The notes under the pieces were generated by a model. That model was not told where the DNA came from. It ran no database searches and saw only the letters and a list, made by a program, of their open reading frames with translations. Below are positions 18,147 through 27,611 of a DNA stretch of 64,000 nucleotides, piece by piece. The translations under genes and the position numbers were made by a program. Source of the stretch: Flavobacterium flevense (lineage in GTDB: Bacteria > Bacteroidota > Bacteroidia > Flavobacteriales > Flavobacteriaceae); contig NZ_FRCC01000002.1 in NCBI RefSeq assembly GCF_900142775.1, forward strand, positions 620,001-684,000, written 5' to 3'. Each line of letters opens with the position of its first letter. Positions within the stretch are counted from its first letter, which is position 1.

Positions 18147-18910
18147 TGAAAAGTCAAGCTTACACCACATTAATTATAGATGACGAACCACCGGCAAGAG
18201 CCCGTTTGCAAAAATTACTGGAACATTTTCCGGAAACTTTTCGGGTACTTGATGAAGCTAAAAACGGGATAGAAGCTGTGGAAAAAATCAATCAATTGCA
18301 ACCTGATGTTATCTTTTTAGATATTGAAATGCCAGGGCTGAATGGTTTTGAATTATTAGAGCGTTTAGAGAAAATACCGATTGTGATTTTTTGTACCGCT
18401 TTCGACCAATATTCTTTGAAAGCCTTTGAAACTAATAGTATTGATTATTTATTGAAACCCGTGCGATTGGAACGTTTGCAACAAACGGTGGAAAAGTTGA
18501 GTAATTTCAAAAACAACCTTTCTTCGGCAACTATCATGTCGGTTTTAAAAGAATTTTACAGTCAGAAAGAAGAAAAAAAGATGACTTCAATAACGGTTAA
18601 AAAAGGAGAGAAGCTCATTTTTATAAAACTGGATGAAGTAACTCATTTTGAAGCTGATGAAAAATACGTGACGGTTTATACCAACAAAGAAAATCATTTG
18701 ATTGAACAATCGCTCTCCCAATTAGAACTGAAATTGCCTGAGGAATTTATACGAGTACATCGCGCTGTGATTGTAAATAAGAATCTGGTGCTGGATGTTC
18801 AAAAGTACTTTAATAGTCGTTTTGTGATTACGTTGAATAACAATAGAAAAACCAGTATTACTTCCGGAAGAAGTTATAATTTACAGATCAAAAATTGGAT
18901 GGATATTTAG
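18146..18910 (+). CDS. LytTR-family response regulator
   Basis: A 254-residue regulator paired with the upstream kinase. The receiver domain (about 5-122) has the acidic pocket IDDEPPAR, phospho-acceptor Asp59 (FLDIEMPG), the switch Thr in FCTAFDQYS and the LLKPV lysine. A LytTR DNA-binding domain (about 150-250) follows, with FIRVHRAVIVNK and FVITLNNNRKT. The start is taken at the ATG that overlaps the kinase stop (TAATG); an upstream in-frame ATG at 18092 would overlap the kinase by 55 bases and lacks the family's usual N-terminus. It probably regulates nearby or envelope genes, but no target repeats are obvious. Confidence 0.9.
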   Translation: MKSQAYTTLIIDDEPPARARLQKLLEHFPETFRVLDEAKNGIEAVEKINQLQPDVIFLDIEMPGLNGFELLERLEKIPIVIFCTAFDQYSLKAFETNSIDYLLKPVRLERLQQTVEKLSNFKNNLSSATIMSVLKEFYSQKEEKKMTSITVKKGEKLIFIKLDEVTHFEADEKYVTVYTNKENHLIEQSLSQLELKLPEEFIRVHRAVIVNKNLVLDVQKYFNSRFVITLNNNRKTSITSGRSYNLQIKNWMDI

Positions 18911-18954
18911 GGAATTAAGCCTTTTCTTGTTGTTTTGGAAATAATAATTTTTTG

Positions 18955-19080
18955 AATTGACTCCAGCTTCAGCTGGAGTTAAAAAGGATTCTATGTAATT
19001 TAAAGGCTTTAGCCGAAACTTTGGCTAAAGCCTTTAAATTATTCTTTATTTAAATCCCCCAGCTGAAGCTGGAGGCAATT
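18955..19080. repeat. Nested palindromic element (REP/MITE-like)
   Basis: Outer arms of 22 bases (18955-18976 and 19059-19080) match at 21 positions as an inverted repeat, each built around CCAGCTTCAGCTGG, itself a small palindrome. Inside lies a perfect 18-bp stem (18997-19014 and 19023-19040) with an 8-nt loop. The element lies between the convergent regulator and radA genes and may fold into a cruciform or a long RNA hairpin that acts as terminator for both. Confidence 0.85.
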
Positions 19081-19104
19081 TATTGTTTGTCTATTTTTCA
19101 CTTT

Positions 19105-20466
19105 CTATCCAAAAAGCATACTTGCTACATCTTCAATTTTAGCGACTAATTCAATTTTTATCCCGGTATTTTTCAAGGCGATTTTATTGTATTTAGATAC
19201 AAAAATGGTGGTGAAGCCTAATTTTTCTGCTTCCTGAATACGCTGATCCACTCGGTTTACAGGACGGATTTCACCTGAAAGACCAACTTCTCCGGCAAAA
19301 CAAAAACCTTTGTTTACGGCTATATCTTCATTCGATGATAAAATAGCAGCTACAACAGCCAAATCGATCGCAGGATCATCTACCGAAATTCCTCCGGTGA
19401 TGTTCAGGAAAACGTCTTTGGCGCCAAGCCTGAAACCGGCTCTTTTTTCTAAAACCGCCAGAATCATATTCAGCCTTTTGGCATTGTAGCCGGTGGTACT
19501 GCGTTGTGGTGTTCCATAAACTGCGGTGCTGACTAAGGATTGAATTTCAATCATCAGCGGACGCATACCTTCTAATGTGGTGGCAATTGCGGTTCCTGAT
19601 AATTCTTCGTCTTTGTGCGAAATCAATATTTCGGACGGATTGGAAACTTCTCTTAATCCGCTGCCCAGCATTTCGTAAATCCCGATTTCGGCAGTAGAAC
19701 CAAAACGGTTTTTTAGGGAACGTAGGATTCGATACACGTGATTACGGTCGCCTTCAAATTGCAAAACGGTATCTACCATGTGTTCCAGAATTTTTGGTCC
19801 GGCAATGTTTCCGTCTTTGGTAATATGACCAATCAAAATCACAGGAATATTGGTTTCTTTGGCAAATTTAATCAGCTCAGCAGTGGTTTCTCTGATTTGA
19901 GAAATACTTCCCGCAGTCGATTCGATATAATCGGTATGCAAGGTTTGAATCGAATCGATAATTACAATTTCGGGTTCAATGGCTTCAATTTGTTTGAAGA
20001 TGTTTTGCGTTTTAGTTTCCGTCAGAATGTAGCAATTATCGCTGCTTGGCGTAATTCTTTCGGCACGCATTTTTATTTGTTTCTGGCTTTCCTCGCCTGA
20101 AACATATAAGGTTTTATAAGGTAGTTTTAGTGAAATTTGGAGTAAAAGCGTACTTTTTCCAATTCCGGGTTCACCGCCTAAAAGAGTGAGCGAACCGGGT
20201 ACAATTCCGCCACCCAACACACGATTTAATTCGGCATCCGTAGTATCCATTCGGATTTCCTGAGTCGAATCAATTTCGGTAATTCGTAATGGTTTTGGCG
20301 CGCGGTTGCTTGGAGTAGGTTCGCTTTTCCAGGCTACTTTGTCTTGTTTCTGAATAATTTCTTCGGCAATGGTATTCCATTCTTTACAGGCGTTACATTG
20401 GCCTTGCCATTTAGCATAAGAGGTTCCGCAGTTTTGGCAGAAAAAAGAGGTTTTAACTTTTGACAT
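19105..20466 (-). CDS. radA: DNA repair protein RadA
   Basis: RecA-like ATPase of 453 residues that helps branch migration and processing of recombination intermediates. An N-terminal zinc finger has C10, C13, C24 and C27. The Walker A site GGEPGIGKST is at 97-106, and the RadA-specific KNRFG motif at 252-256. The C-terminal Lon-protease-like domain contains NITGGISVDDPAIDLAV. Length and order are normal. Its ATG shares one base with the TAA stop of the upstream esterase-like gene, which suggests coupling of two otherwise unrelated genes. Confidence 0.96.
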   Translation of the reverse strand: MSKVKTSFFCQNCGTSYAKWQGQCNACKEWNTIAEEIIQKQDKVAWKSEPTPSNRAPKPLRITEIDSTQEIRMDTTDAELNRVLGGGIVPGSLTLLGGEPGIGKSTLLLQISLKLPYKTLYVSGEESQKQIKMRAERITPSSDNCYILTETKTQNIFKQIEAIEPEIVIIDSIQTLHTDYIESTAGSISQIRETTAELIKFAKETNIPVILIGHITKDGNIAGPKILEHMVDTVLQFEGDRNHVYRILRSLKNRFGSTAEIGIYEMLGSGLREVSNPSEILISHKDEELSGTAIATTLEGMRPLMIEIQSLVSTAVYGTPQRSTTGYNAKRLNMILAVLEKRAGFRLGAKDVFLNITGGISVDDPAIDLAVVAAILSSNEDIAVNKGFCFAGEVGLSGEIRPVNRVDQRIQEAEKLGFTTIFVSKYNKIALKNTGIKIELVAKIEDVASMLFG

Positions 20467-21605
20467 TATTTTTTAACAGTTAAGCTTTTCATATCATCGT
20501 ACTTATTGTACATCATTTCTTTGGTCAAATCGCCTATTTCTTCCAGTTGTGAGGCGCGTTGGTATTTGTTGGCGGCTTTTTTGGCATCGCCTGTTTTTTC
20601 ATACATCAAACCCAATTCGTAATCAGCAAGCATGGCTTTTGGATAATTTTTATTGGCTAATTGGGCTAATTGTTCTAATTCTGCATAAGCTTTGTTTTTT
20701 AAAATTGCAGCTTCAATAGCTTTGAAATCATTAATTCGAATAGGAATATTTAAGCCTAGTTTTTGGGTAGTGTTGTCGTATTTCTTAGTCAGATAATCTA
20801 CATAACCCGATGGCAGCACCACTATTTTTTCTGAAAATTCAGTAGAAGAAATAGGTTTGTAACTATCGAAAATTTGGTACAAAGCATTTGGAATCGAATA
20901 TAAAACTAATGAATAATGAGATGCATTCCTGAAATTATCGAATTTATAGTTGACTAACGGATTAGTTATTGATTTTAAACTATTATCCAGTGTCTCTACC
21001 GGTTCACGTAATTGTTTGATATCACCATCGGCTGAGGATTGATAGTAGAAAATAGTTTTTTTAGCATTGGTTAAGCTTGTTGCTATTTGGTTTTCCATAC
21101 CCGGGGCAAGTTCCGGACTTAATGAAATATAAGCATTGAAAAAGGGGTTTTCTTTATACAGAAAGAAATTTAAAAAACCCGCTGTGGTGTCATGTCCTGC
21201 TATAATTCGAAAAGGAGCTGCTCTGTATTTTTTTTCGATAAAAGGCATGAGTTCTTCACCAATAAAATTATAAAAAGCGGCGGATCTTTTTGTGGGCATA
21301 CCTTCGGCTTCATCAAAACCACAATCGTCCATGCGGCTGTTTTTTTGATTGATTCCTATAATTATGGTTTCAGGTAAATCATCCCAATATTCGCCATATT
21401 TTAAAGCGCCCTGAAAAGAATTGAATAAATATTGTCCGTCTAATAACAACAATACAGGATATCTTTTGGTGGGATTGGTTTCGTAAGAAGATGGTAAGCT
21501 AACAATAATTTCTCTGGTTGTTCCCAGTTTTTCGGATTTGATTAATTCCGTTTTTTGAGCAAATAATGAAATGGAAAAGAAAAATAAAAGTAGTAGTTGT
21601 TTCAT
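20466..21605 (-). CDS. Alpha/beta-hydrolase (esterase D-like) with replaced nucleophile and C-terminal TPR-like region
   Basis: A 379-residue exported protein with signal peptide (about 1-16, ending LFA-QKT). The body (about 30-265) has the putative-esterase fold with PVLLLLDGQYLF, the IIIGI strand and FRNASHYSLV with a likely catalytic His. At the nucleophile elbow the usual G-x-S-x-G reads GHDTT (137-141), so Asp139 stands where Ser is expected. The final 90 residues contain a TPR-like helical pair (LADYELGLMYEKTGDAKKAA). The protein may be non-hydrolytic, or use Asp as nucleophile. It overlaps radA by one base. Confidence 0.75.
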   Translation of the reverse strand: MKQLLLLFFFSISLFAQKTELIKSEKLGTTREIIVSLPSSYETNPTKRYPVLLLLDGQYLFNSFQGALKYGEYWDDLPETIIIGINQKNSRMDDCGFDEAEGMPTKRSAAFYNFIGEELMPFIEKKYRAAPFRIIAGHDTTAGFLNFFLYKENPFFNAYISLSPELAPGMENQIATSLTNAKKTIFYYQSSADGDIKQLREPVETLDNSLKSITNPLVNYKFDNFRNASHYSLVLYSIPNALYQIFDSYKPISSTEFSEKIVVLPSGYVDYLTKKYDNTTQKLGLNIPIRINDFKAIEAAILKNKAYAELEQLAQLANKNYPKAMLADYELGLMYEKTGDAKKAANKYQRASQLEEIGDLTKEMMYNKYDDMKSLTVKK

Positions 21606-21680
21606 AATTTGGGCTTTTTAAAATTCGATTTTAAATATACTACTTTTTAATCAAAGAAAAATTAGGGCTATAAAAACAAG

Positions 21681-21712
21681 AAGCGCTTCTATGGAGAGAA
21701 ACGCTTCGGATA
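21681..21712 (-). terminator. Weak hairpin downstream of panD
   Basis: Imperfect inverted repeat around GAAGCG ... CGCTTC located between panD and the esterase-like gene. No strong T run on the minus strand, so the call is tentative. Confidence 0.3.
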
Positions 21713-21732
21713 TTGAATGTTTTAGATGTTTT

Positions 21733-22083
21733 TTAAGTTAATGAATTGTCATTTTCATTAGGGAAAATAATCCAGGGCTGGAAAGTTTTAGCTTCTTCGA
21801 AATCTATGGTTGCGTAAGAAATGATAATGATAATATCATCCCGTTGCACCTTTCTGGCCGCTGGCCCGTTAAGGGTAATTTCACCGGAATTTCTTTTTCC
21901 TTTTATGGCGTAAGTGTCAAAACGTTCTCCATTGTTGATGTTAACAATAGAAACTTTCTCTCCTTCAATAATATTTGAAGCTTCTAATAAGGTTTCATCG
22001 ATGGTGATACTGCCTATGTAATTTAGATCGGCACCTGTTACTTTTACCCGATGAATTTTTGATTTTAATACTTGAATTTGCAT
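21733..22083 (-). CDS. panD: Aspartate 1-decarboxylase
   Basis: Makes beta-alanine from L-aspartate for pantothenate synthesis. The 116-residue proenzyme cleaves itself between Gly24 and Ser25 (NYIGSITID) to form the pyruvoyl cofactor. Lys9 and Tyr57 sit where active-site residues are expected. Normal length. It lies 14 bases after panC in the same direction, so the two form a pantothenate operon; panB is not in the window. Confidence 0.95.
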   Translation of the reverse strand: MQIQVLKSKIHRVKVTGADLNYIGSITIDETLLEASNIIEGEKVSIVNINNGERFDTYAIKGKRNSGEITLNGPAARKVQRDDIIIIISYATIDFEEAKTFQPWIIFPNENDNSLT

Positions 22084-22097
22084 GGCACAAAAGTAAA

Positions 22098-22946
22098 TTA
22101 TTTTAGTGAAATGGTATCAATCAATCGGATATTATTAACAAATATGGCTATAAATGCACGATAATTTTTATCTTTTATTTTTTCGTCACAAGGAATAAGT
22201 GTTTCCTCATCAGCGATTTCAAAATACTCTAAGTCAAAATTTGTGTTGGCATCAAAAACCTCTTTTACCCATTGTTTCACCGCTTTACAGCTTGATGTTT
22301 TGAATTTTTCTTTAGCCTGAAGTAAGGTTTGATAGATGATAGCTGCCTGCTCTCTTTCGGAATCTGATAAGCGTTCATTTCGGGAACTCATTGCCAGACC
22401 ATTGGCTTCTCTGTAGATTTCGCAGCCAATAATAGTGACGTCCAAATGGTTTTTGCTGACCATTTTTTTTACAATTTGCAATTGTTGAAAATCTTTTTGT
22501 CCAAAATAAGCATTGGTTGGGGAAACAATTTCAAATAATCGTTTTACTATGGTTCCTACGCCGTTAAAATGACCGGGACGGAATTTGCCTTCCATTTGAT
22601 TTTCCAGTCCGTCAAAATCAAAACTCTGTGATACTACTTTTCCTTCGTAAATATCATTGACTGAAGGGGCATAGACCATTATATTTGGATTTAATTCAAA
22701 AATTTTTTGAGTATCTTTTTCTAAAGTTCTCGGATATTTTTCTAAATCCTCGGGGTTATTAAATTGAGTAGGATTAACAAAAATGCTAACCACAGTATGT
22801 GTGTTTTCTGCCAGTGATTGTTGCATTAACGAGAGGTGTCCCTGATGTAGTGCACCCATTGTTGGGACAAAGCCAATAGTGGAATCAGACGATTTAACAG
22901 AATGTATAAATTCGATTAAAGCTGCTTTTCCATAGAAAATAGGCAT
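22098..22946 (-). CDS. panC: Pantothenate synthetase (pantoate-beta-alanine ligase)
   Basis: ATP-dependent ligase joining pantoate to beta-alanine, the last step of pantothenate synthesis. About 282 residues. The nucleotide-binding motif [16 protein letters not shown] is near the N-terminus, FVNPTQF and [10 protein letters not shown] follow, and a MSSRNERL motif is present. The start at 22946 (MPIFYGK) is chosen over an ATG at 22976 because that earlier ATG lies inside a perfect TAnnTTTG promoter element (22970-22977). panD follows and supplies beta-alanine. Confidence 0.93.
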   Translation of the reverse strand: MPIFYGKAALIEFIHSVKSSDSTIGFVPTMGALHQGHLSLMQQSLAENTHTVVSIFVNPTQFNNPEDLEKYPRTLEKDTQKIFELNPNIMVYAPSVNDIYEGKVVSQSFDFDGLENQMEGKFRPGHFNGVGTIVKRLFEIVSPTNAYFGQKDFQQLQIVKKMVSKNHLDVTIIGCEIYREANGLAMSSRNERLSDSEREQAAIIYQTLLQAKEKFKTSSCKAVKQWVKEVFDANTNFDLEYFEIADEETLIPCDEKIKDKNYRAFIAIFVNNIRLIDTISLK

Positions 22947-22969
22947 GGTTATTTTATTAAAATTAAATG

Positions 22970-22977
22970 CAAACATA
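22970..22977 (-). promoter_or_regulatory. -7 promoter element for panC-panD
   Basis: TATGTTTG on the minus strand, followed by C. It contains the upstream ATG, so translation must begin further downstream if this promoter is used. Confidence 0.55.
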
Positions 22978-23008
22978 ATATATTAGTTAATAACTGCATA
23001 AAATTTCG

Positions 23009-23017
23009 TAATTTTGC
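23009..23017 (+). promoter_or_regulatory. -7 promoter element for the GT5-like gene
   Basis: TAATTTTGC, exact TAnnTTTG match, 39 nt before the ATG at 23056; divergent from the panC promoter. Confidence 0.5.
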
Positions 23018-23055
23018 GTGGTTTTTATTACCAACATAACTAACTAAATTACAAT

Positions 23056-23859
23056 ATGAAAGATAAGAGGATATTATATGTATCATCTGAAGTGGTGCCC
23101 TATCTGGCTGAAAATGAGGTTTCTTTAATGTCTTATGATGTTCCTAAAATGGTAAATGATCAAGGGGGACAGATTAGAATTTTTATGCCAAGATATGGAA
23201 ATATTAATGAAAGAAGACACCAATTGCATGAAGTAATTAGATTATCTGGAATGAATTTGGTAGTAAATGATTTAGATATGCCTTTGATTATTAAGGTAGC
23301 ATCAATTCCTAAAGAAAGAATTCAGGTTTATTTTATTGATAATGATGAATATTTTAAGCGAAAAGCCACTTTTGCTGATGAAGACGGGGTTATGTATCCT
23401 GATAATGATGAGCGTGCTATCTTTTTTGCAAAAGGAGTTGTTGAGACCGTAAAAAAACTAAACTGGGTTCCTGATATTATTCATGTTCATGGCTGGATGG
23501 CAGCAATGTTACCTGTCTATATGAAACATTTTTATAAAAATGAAGCCTTATTTTCAGAGACTAAAATAGTTACTTCAGTATATGGGCAATCTTTTGACGG
23601 CACTCTGGATGTTGAAATGATTAATAAAGTAAAGCTTGATGGCGTACCTCAGGAACAAGTTGAGATGCTGGCAACGCCTGATTATGAGAATATTATTAAG
23701 GCAACGGTAATGCATTCTGACGCTGTAATTGTGGCATCGCCAAATGTTAGTCCAAGTTTAACAAAATTTATTGAAACTTCGGGAAAACCTTTTTTACCTT
23801 TCGTCCCTAAAGATGCTTTCGCAGAAGCGTATAGCAATTTTTATAAAGAAATGCTTTAA
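23056..23859 (+). CDS. Glycogen/starch synthase N-terminal-domain protein (GT5-like, half length)
   Basis: A 267-residue protein aligning with the N-terminal lobe of GT5 glycogen synthase (GlgA): ILYVSSEVVPY, FMPRYGNI and the DIIHVHGWMAAMLPVYMKHF segment. GlgA normally has about 480 residues. The C-terminal nucleotide-sugar-binding lobe is absent, and the usual KxGGL motif after SSEV is replaced by ENEVSLM. It is therefore unlikely to make glycogen by itself. From memory, similar short forms are common in Flavobacteria at this position between panC and the DUF4270 gene, so it is probably a conserved divergent protein and not a fresh truncation. Confidence 0.8.
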   Translation: MKDKRILYVSSEVVPYLAENEVSLMSYDVPKMVNDQGGQIRIFMPRYGNINERRHQLHEVIRLSGMNLVVNDLDMPLIIKVASIPKERIQVYFIDNDEYFKRKATFADEDGVMYPDNDERAIFFAKGVVETVKKLNWVPDIIHVHGWMAAMLPVYMKHFYKNEALFSETKIVTSVYGQSFDGTLDVEMINKVKLDGVPQEQVEMLATPDYENIIKATVMHSDAVIVASPNVSPSLTKFIETSGKPFLPFVPKDAFAEAYSNFYKEML

Positions 23860-23877
23860 CCTCACTTTTATTTAAAT

Positions 23878-25530
23878 ATGCATAATAATTCTTTTTTTAA
23901 GATAATTCTAATAGCAATATCGGTCGTTTTTTTTACATCCTGTGATAAAGATTTTAATTCTATTGGAGGTGATTTAGTAGGTAATGATCATTTTGGTTTG
24001 GAAAGTAAGACTTTTAATGTACTTGCTTACAATCAAAAAATTAATGCAGTACAATCCAGTAATTTACCTGTAAATGCTTTGGGTGTTTATGAAGATGCAA
24101 TTTTTGGAACTACAACAGCCAGTTTTGTTACTCAGCTTACTTTGGCTTCTGTGAATCCGGTTATTGGGAATAACGTTCAGGTTGACAGTGTGATTTTGTC
24201 TGTTCCTTATTTTTACACTCAGCTGCCTAATCCGGATTTAGAATCAGGAGAGAATCTTTATAGATTAGATTCTATTTATGGAAACAAGGATTTGGGTAAA
24301 ATTAAACTTAATATTTATGAAAACGGTTATTTTATGAGGGATTTAGATCCTGCGACCGGTTTTTTAGAAGTACAAAGATATTATACTAATCAGGCATCTG
24401 ATTTTGAGACTCTCAAAGGTTCTGTTGTTTTGAATGATGCTGCTGATGTTTCTCAAAACACCGCTTTTTTCTTTAGCCCAAAAGCGGTTAAAGAAAAAAC
24501 AACAACTAATGGTGAAGCAACCACAACTCAATCGGTTCCGGCTATGCGACTGGCATTAAATAAAAGCTATTTTAAAACAAAAATTATTGATGCTGCTGCC
24601 TCAGGCAAATTAGTTACTAATGATGTTTTTAAAAATTATTTTAGAGGTTTGTACTTTAAAGTAGAAAAATCAGATTCAAATCTGGGTGTTTTGTCTATGA
24701 TGAACTTTAAAGCGGGAAAAATTATTGTATATTACAAAGAAGATTCTTCGACAGATAATACCGTTAAAGTTTCTAAATCTATTCAGCTTAATCTTACCGG
24801 AAACACTGTTAATTTATTGTCTAATGATGTAACAAATGCAACTGCTTACACAAATGCAGCCGCTAATCCAAACACTACAACTGGAGACGAAAAACTGTAT
24901 TTAAAAGGTGGAGAAGGAGCAATGGCAGTATTAGAGCTTTTTGAAAAAACAGATCTTTTAGGATATGATGCTAACGGAAATGTAACAGGACCTAATGGTG
25001 TTTATGATGAGTTAGATGAGTTAAGACGTAAAGATCCGGTAACAGGAAAAAGTCTCTTGATAAATGAAGCTAATTTAGTTTTTCATGTTGATGGAGCTGC
25101 AATGGGATCCAATAAGATTCCAAACAGAGTTTATTTATATGATTTAACTAATAATACCGTAATTGCAGATTATGCTTTTGATCAAACAAGAGTACTTACT
25201 GATAAGACTGGGCATTTGATTTACGGTGGTCTTTTGAATCCTGTTAATACTGAGGACAAAACGTATAAATTCAGAATTACCAATCATATCAGAACTCTGA
25301 TTCAAAATGCTGATTCTACTAATGTTAAATTAGGAGTTGTAGTTACTGAGGATATTAACAATACTGGAATGAATAAGTTGCGAGTGCCTTTACAGCCGGG
25401 AACAACTTTAACTAAAGCGCCTCAGGCTTCAGTAATGAATCCTTTAGGAGTAGTGCTTCATGGAGCTAATTCTTCAGTGCCGGCAGATAAAAAATTAAAA
25501 TTAGAGATTTATTACACAAAACCGAATTAA
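23878..25530 (+). CDS. DUF4270 family lipoprotein
   Basis: A 550-residue lipoprotein with signal peptide ending FTS-C (Cys22). The mature N-terminus, DKDFNSIGGDLVGNDHF, and the FNVLAYNQKI / LGVYEDAIFGTTTASFVTQL segments are typical of DUF4270. The family is a Bacteroidetes outer-membrane or periplasmic beta-rich lipoprotein of unknown function. It starts 18 bases after the GT5-like gene and ends 12 bases before glmS, so the three genes are probably one operon, perhaps linked to envelope sugar supply. Confidence 0.85.
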   Translation: MHNNSFFKIILIAISVVFFTSCDKDFNSIGGDLVGNDHFGLESKTFNVLAYNQKINAVQSSNLPVNALGVYEDAIFGTTTASFVTQLTLASVNPVIGNNVQVDSVILSVPYFYTQLPNPDLESGENLYRLDSIYGNKDLGKIKLNIYENGYFMRDLDPATGFLEVQRYYTNQASDFETLKGSVVLNDAADVSQNTAFFFSPKAVKEKTTTNGEATTTQSVPAMRLALNKSYFKTKIIDAAASGKLVTNDVFKNYFRGLYFKVEKSDSNLGVLSMMNFKAGKIIVYYKEDSSTDNTVKVSKSIQLNLTGNTVNLLSNDVTNATAYTNAAANPNTTTGDEKLYLKGGEGAMAVLELFEKTDLLGYDANGNVTGPNGVYDELDELRRKDPVTGKSLLINEANLVFHVDGAAMGSNKIPNRVYLYDLTNNTVIADYAFDQTRVLTDKTGHLIYGGLLNPVNTEDKTYKFRITNHIRTLIQNADSTNVKLGVVVTEDINNTGMNKLRVPLQPGTTLTKAPQASVMNPLGVVLHGANSSVPADKKLKLEIYYTKPN

Positions 25531-25542
25531 TAAATAAATTAT

Positions 25543-27387
25543 ATGTGTGGAATAGTTGGTTATATAGGCCATAGAGAAGCTTATCCTATTGTCATCAAAG
25601 GTTTAAAACGATTGGAGTATCGTGGATATGACAGTGCCGGTGTAATGATTTATGACGAAACAATTAAAGTTTGCAAAACCAAAGGTAAAGTAGTACAGCT
25701 TGAAGAGCTTGCTCAGAAAGAAATTGATACAAAAGGAACAATTGGAATAGGTCATACAAGATGGGCTACTCATGGAGTTCCTAATGATGTAAACTCGCAT
25801 CCTCATCTTTCAAACTCAGGAGAGTTAGCTATCGTGCATAACGGAATTATAGAAAATTATGCACCATTAAAAGAAGAGTTAATCAAGCGTGGTTATGTTT
25901 TTCATTCAGATACTGATACGGAAGTTTTGGTAAACCTGATTGAAGAAGTGCAGAAAAAAGAAAAAATAAAGTTAGGAAAGGCAGTTCAACTGGCTCTTAA
26001 TCAGGTAGTAGGTGCCTATGCAATTGCTGTTTTTGACAGTAAGAAACCTGATGAAATTATAGCGGCTCGTTTGGGAAGTCCTTTGGCAATTGGGGTAGGA
26101 GAAGGTGAATATTTTATCGCTTCTGATGCTTCTCCGTTTATCGAATATACTTCTAATGCTGTTTATCTTGAAGATGGAGAGATGGCTAATATTAATTTGA
26201 ATAAATCAATTAAGATTAGAAAAATCAAAGATGACAGTTTAGTGGATCCTTATATTCAGGAACTTCAAATGAATTTGGAGCAAATTGAAAAAGGAGGATT
26301 TGACCATTTTATGTTAAAAGAGATTTTTGAGCAGCCTAATGTTATCAAAGATACTTACAGAGGAAGATTACATGCTGATAAAGGGATTATCCAAATGTCA
26401 GGTGTGGAAGATCATCTAGAAAAATTCTTAAATGCCGACAGAATTATTATTGTTGCTTGTGGAACTTCATGGCATGCAGGTTTAGTTGCTGAATATATTA
26501 TTGAGGAATTTGCCCGCGTTTCGGTAGAAGTAGAATATGCCTCTGAATTTAGATACAGAAACCCAATTATAAAAAGTACTGATGTAGTTATCGCTATTTC
26601 ACAATCAGGTGAAACGGCCGATACTATGGCGGCAATTAAATTGGCTAAAGAGCAGGGTGCTTTTGTATTTGGAGTTTGTAATGTAGTTGGTTCTTCTATT
26701 TCGAGAGAGTCTCATGCAGGTGCTTATACCCATGCAGGACCGGAAATTGGTGTGGCTTCAACTAAAGCTTTTACAACCCAAATTACTGTTTTGACCATGT
26801 TAGCTTTGCGTTTAGCGAAAGCTAAAGGAACGTTATCTCATTCTGATTTCCACAGGTATTTATTAGAATTAGAATTGATTCCTGAAAAAGTAAAAGAAGC
26901 GTTAGGAACTATTGACAGAGCTAAAGAAATTGCAGCTGCGTTCAAGGATGCTCCTAATTGCCTGTATTTAGGACGTGGTTATAATTTCCCGGTAGCTCTA
27001 GAAGGTGCTTTGAAATTAAAAGAGATATCCTATATTCATGCAGAAGGTTATCCGGCTGCCGAAATGAAACACGGACCAATTGCTTTGATTGATGAGCAAA
27101 TGCCGGTTGTGGTAATTGCTCCTAAGCAAGGTCATTATGATAAAATAGTAAGTAATATTCAGGAAATTAAGTCCAGAAGCGGAAAAATTATTGCTGTAGT
27201 GACTAAAGGAGATACTCAGGTTAGAGAATTGGCAGATTATGTTATCGAAATTCCGGAAACATCGGATGCTTTATCACCTTTAATTACAACAATTCCGTTG
27301 CAGTTGTTGTCTTATTATATTGCTGTTTACAGAGATTGTAATGTGGATCAGCCTCGTAATCTGGCTAAATCAGTGACAGTAGAATAA
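25543..27387 (+). CDS. glmS: Glutamine-fructose-6-phosphate aminotransferase (isomerizing)
   Basis: Makes glucosamine-6-phosphate, the first step to UDP-GlcNAc for peptidoglycan and LPS. 614 residues, the family norm. The N-terminal glutaminase domain begins MCGIVGYIG with the catalytic Cys2 and contains LEYRGYDSAG and GIGHTRWATHG. Two SIS isomerase domains follow, with CGTSWHAG, SQSGETADT and the C-terminal end PRNLAKSVTVE. It is the third gene of the operon and is followed by a strong terminator. Confidence 0.97.
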   Translation: MCGIVGYIGHREAYPIVIKGLKRLEYRGYDSAGVMIYDETIKVCKTKGKVVQLEELAQKEIDTKGTIGIGHTRWATHGVPNDVNSHPHLSNSGELAIVHNGIIENYAPLKEELIKRGYVFHSDTDTEVLVNLIEEVQKKEKIKLGKAVQLALNQVVGAYAIAVFDSKKPDEIIAARLGSPLAIGVGEGEYFIASDASPFIEYTSNAVYLEDGEMANINLNKSIKIRKIKDDSLVDPYIQELQMNLEQIEKGGFDHFMLKEIFEQPNVIKDTYRGRLHADKGIIQMSGVEDHLEKFLNADRIIIVACGTSWHAGLVAEYIIEEFARVSVEVEYASEFRYRNPIIKSTDVVIAISQSGETADTMAAIKLAKEQGAFVFGVCNVVGSSISRESHAGAYTHAGPEIGVASTKAFTTQITVLTMLALRLAKAKGTLSHSDFHRYLLELELIPEKVKEALGTIDRAKEIAAAFKDAPNCLYLGRGYNFPVALEGALKLKEISYIHAEGYPAAEMKHGPIALIDEQMPVVVIAPKQGHYDKIVSNIQEIKSRSGKIIAVVTKGDTQVRELADYVIEIPETSDALSPLITTIPLQLLSYYIAVYRDCNVDQPRNLAKSVTVE

Positions 27388-27409
27388 AAAAAATATTTCA
27401 GTTTATATG

Positions 27410-27438
27410 AAAAGCAAGGCTCACGCCTTGCTTTTTTT
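27410..27438 (+). terminator. Terminator after glmS
   Basis: AAAAGCAAGGC, loop TCAC, GCCTTGCTTTT, then a T run. Confidence 0.9.
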
Positions 27439-27611
27439 GTTTTAGATAGTGACGCAATTAGTAAAAATTGAATTTTCCGACATATTTTTTGTTAAATAAT
27501 TATTTTTTTTGCTTAAATTTAAAGTGTTGAAAATATTCTTCCTATTTCAATAATGTTCTTAATAAAGTTGATTGTTTTTAAAAAGCCCCAAACTAAATAA
27601 AACTTAATCAT

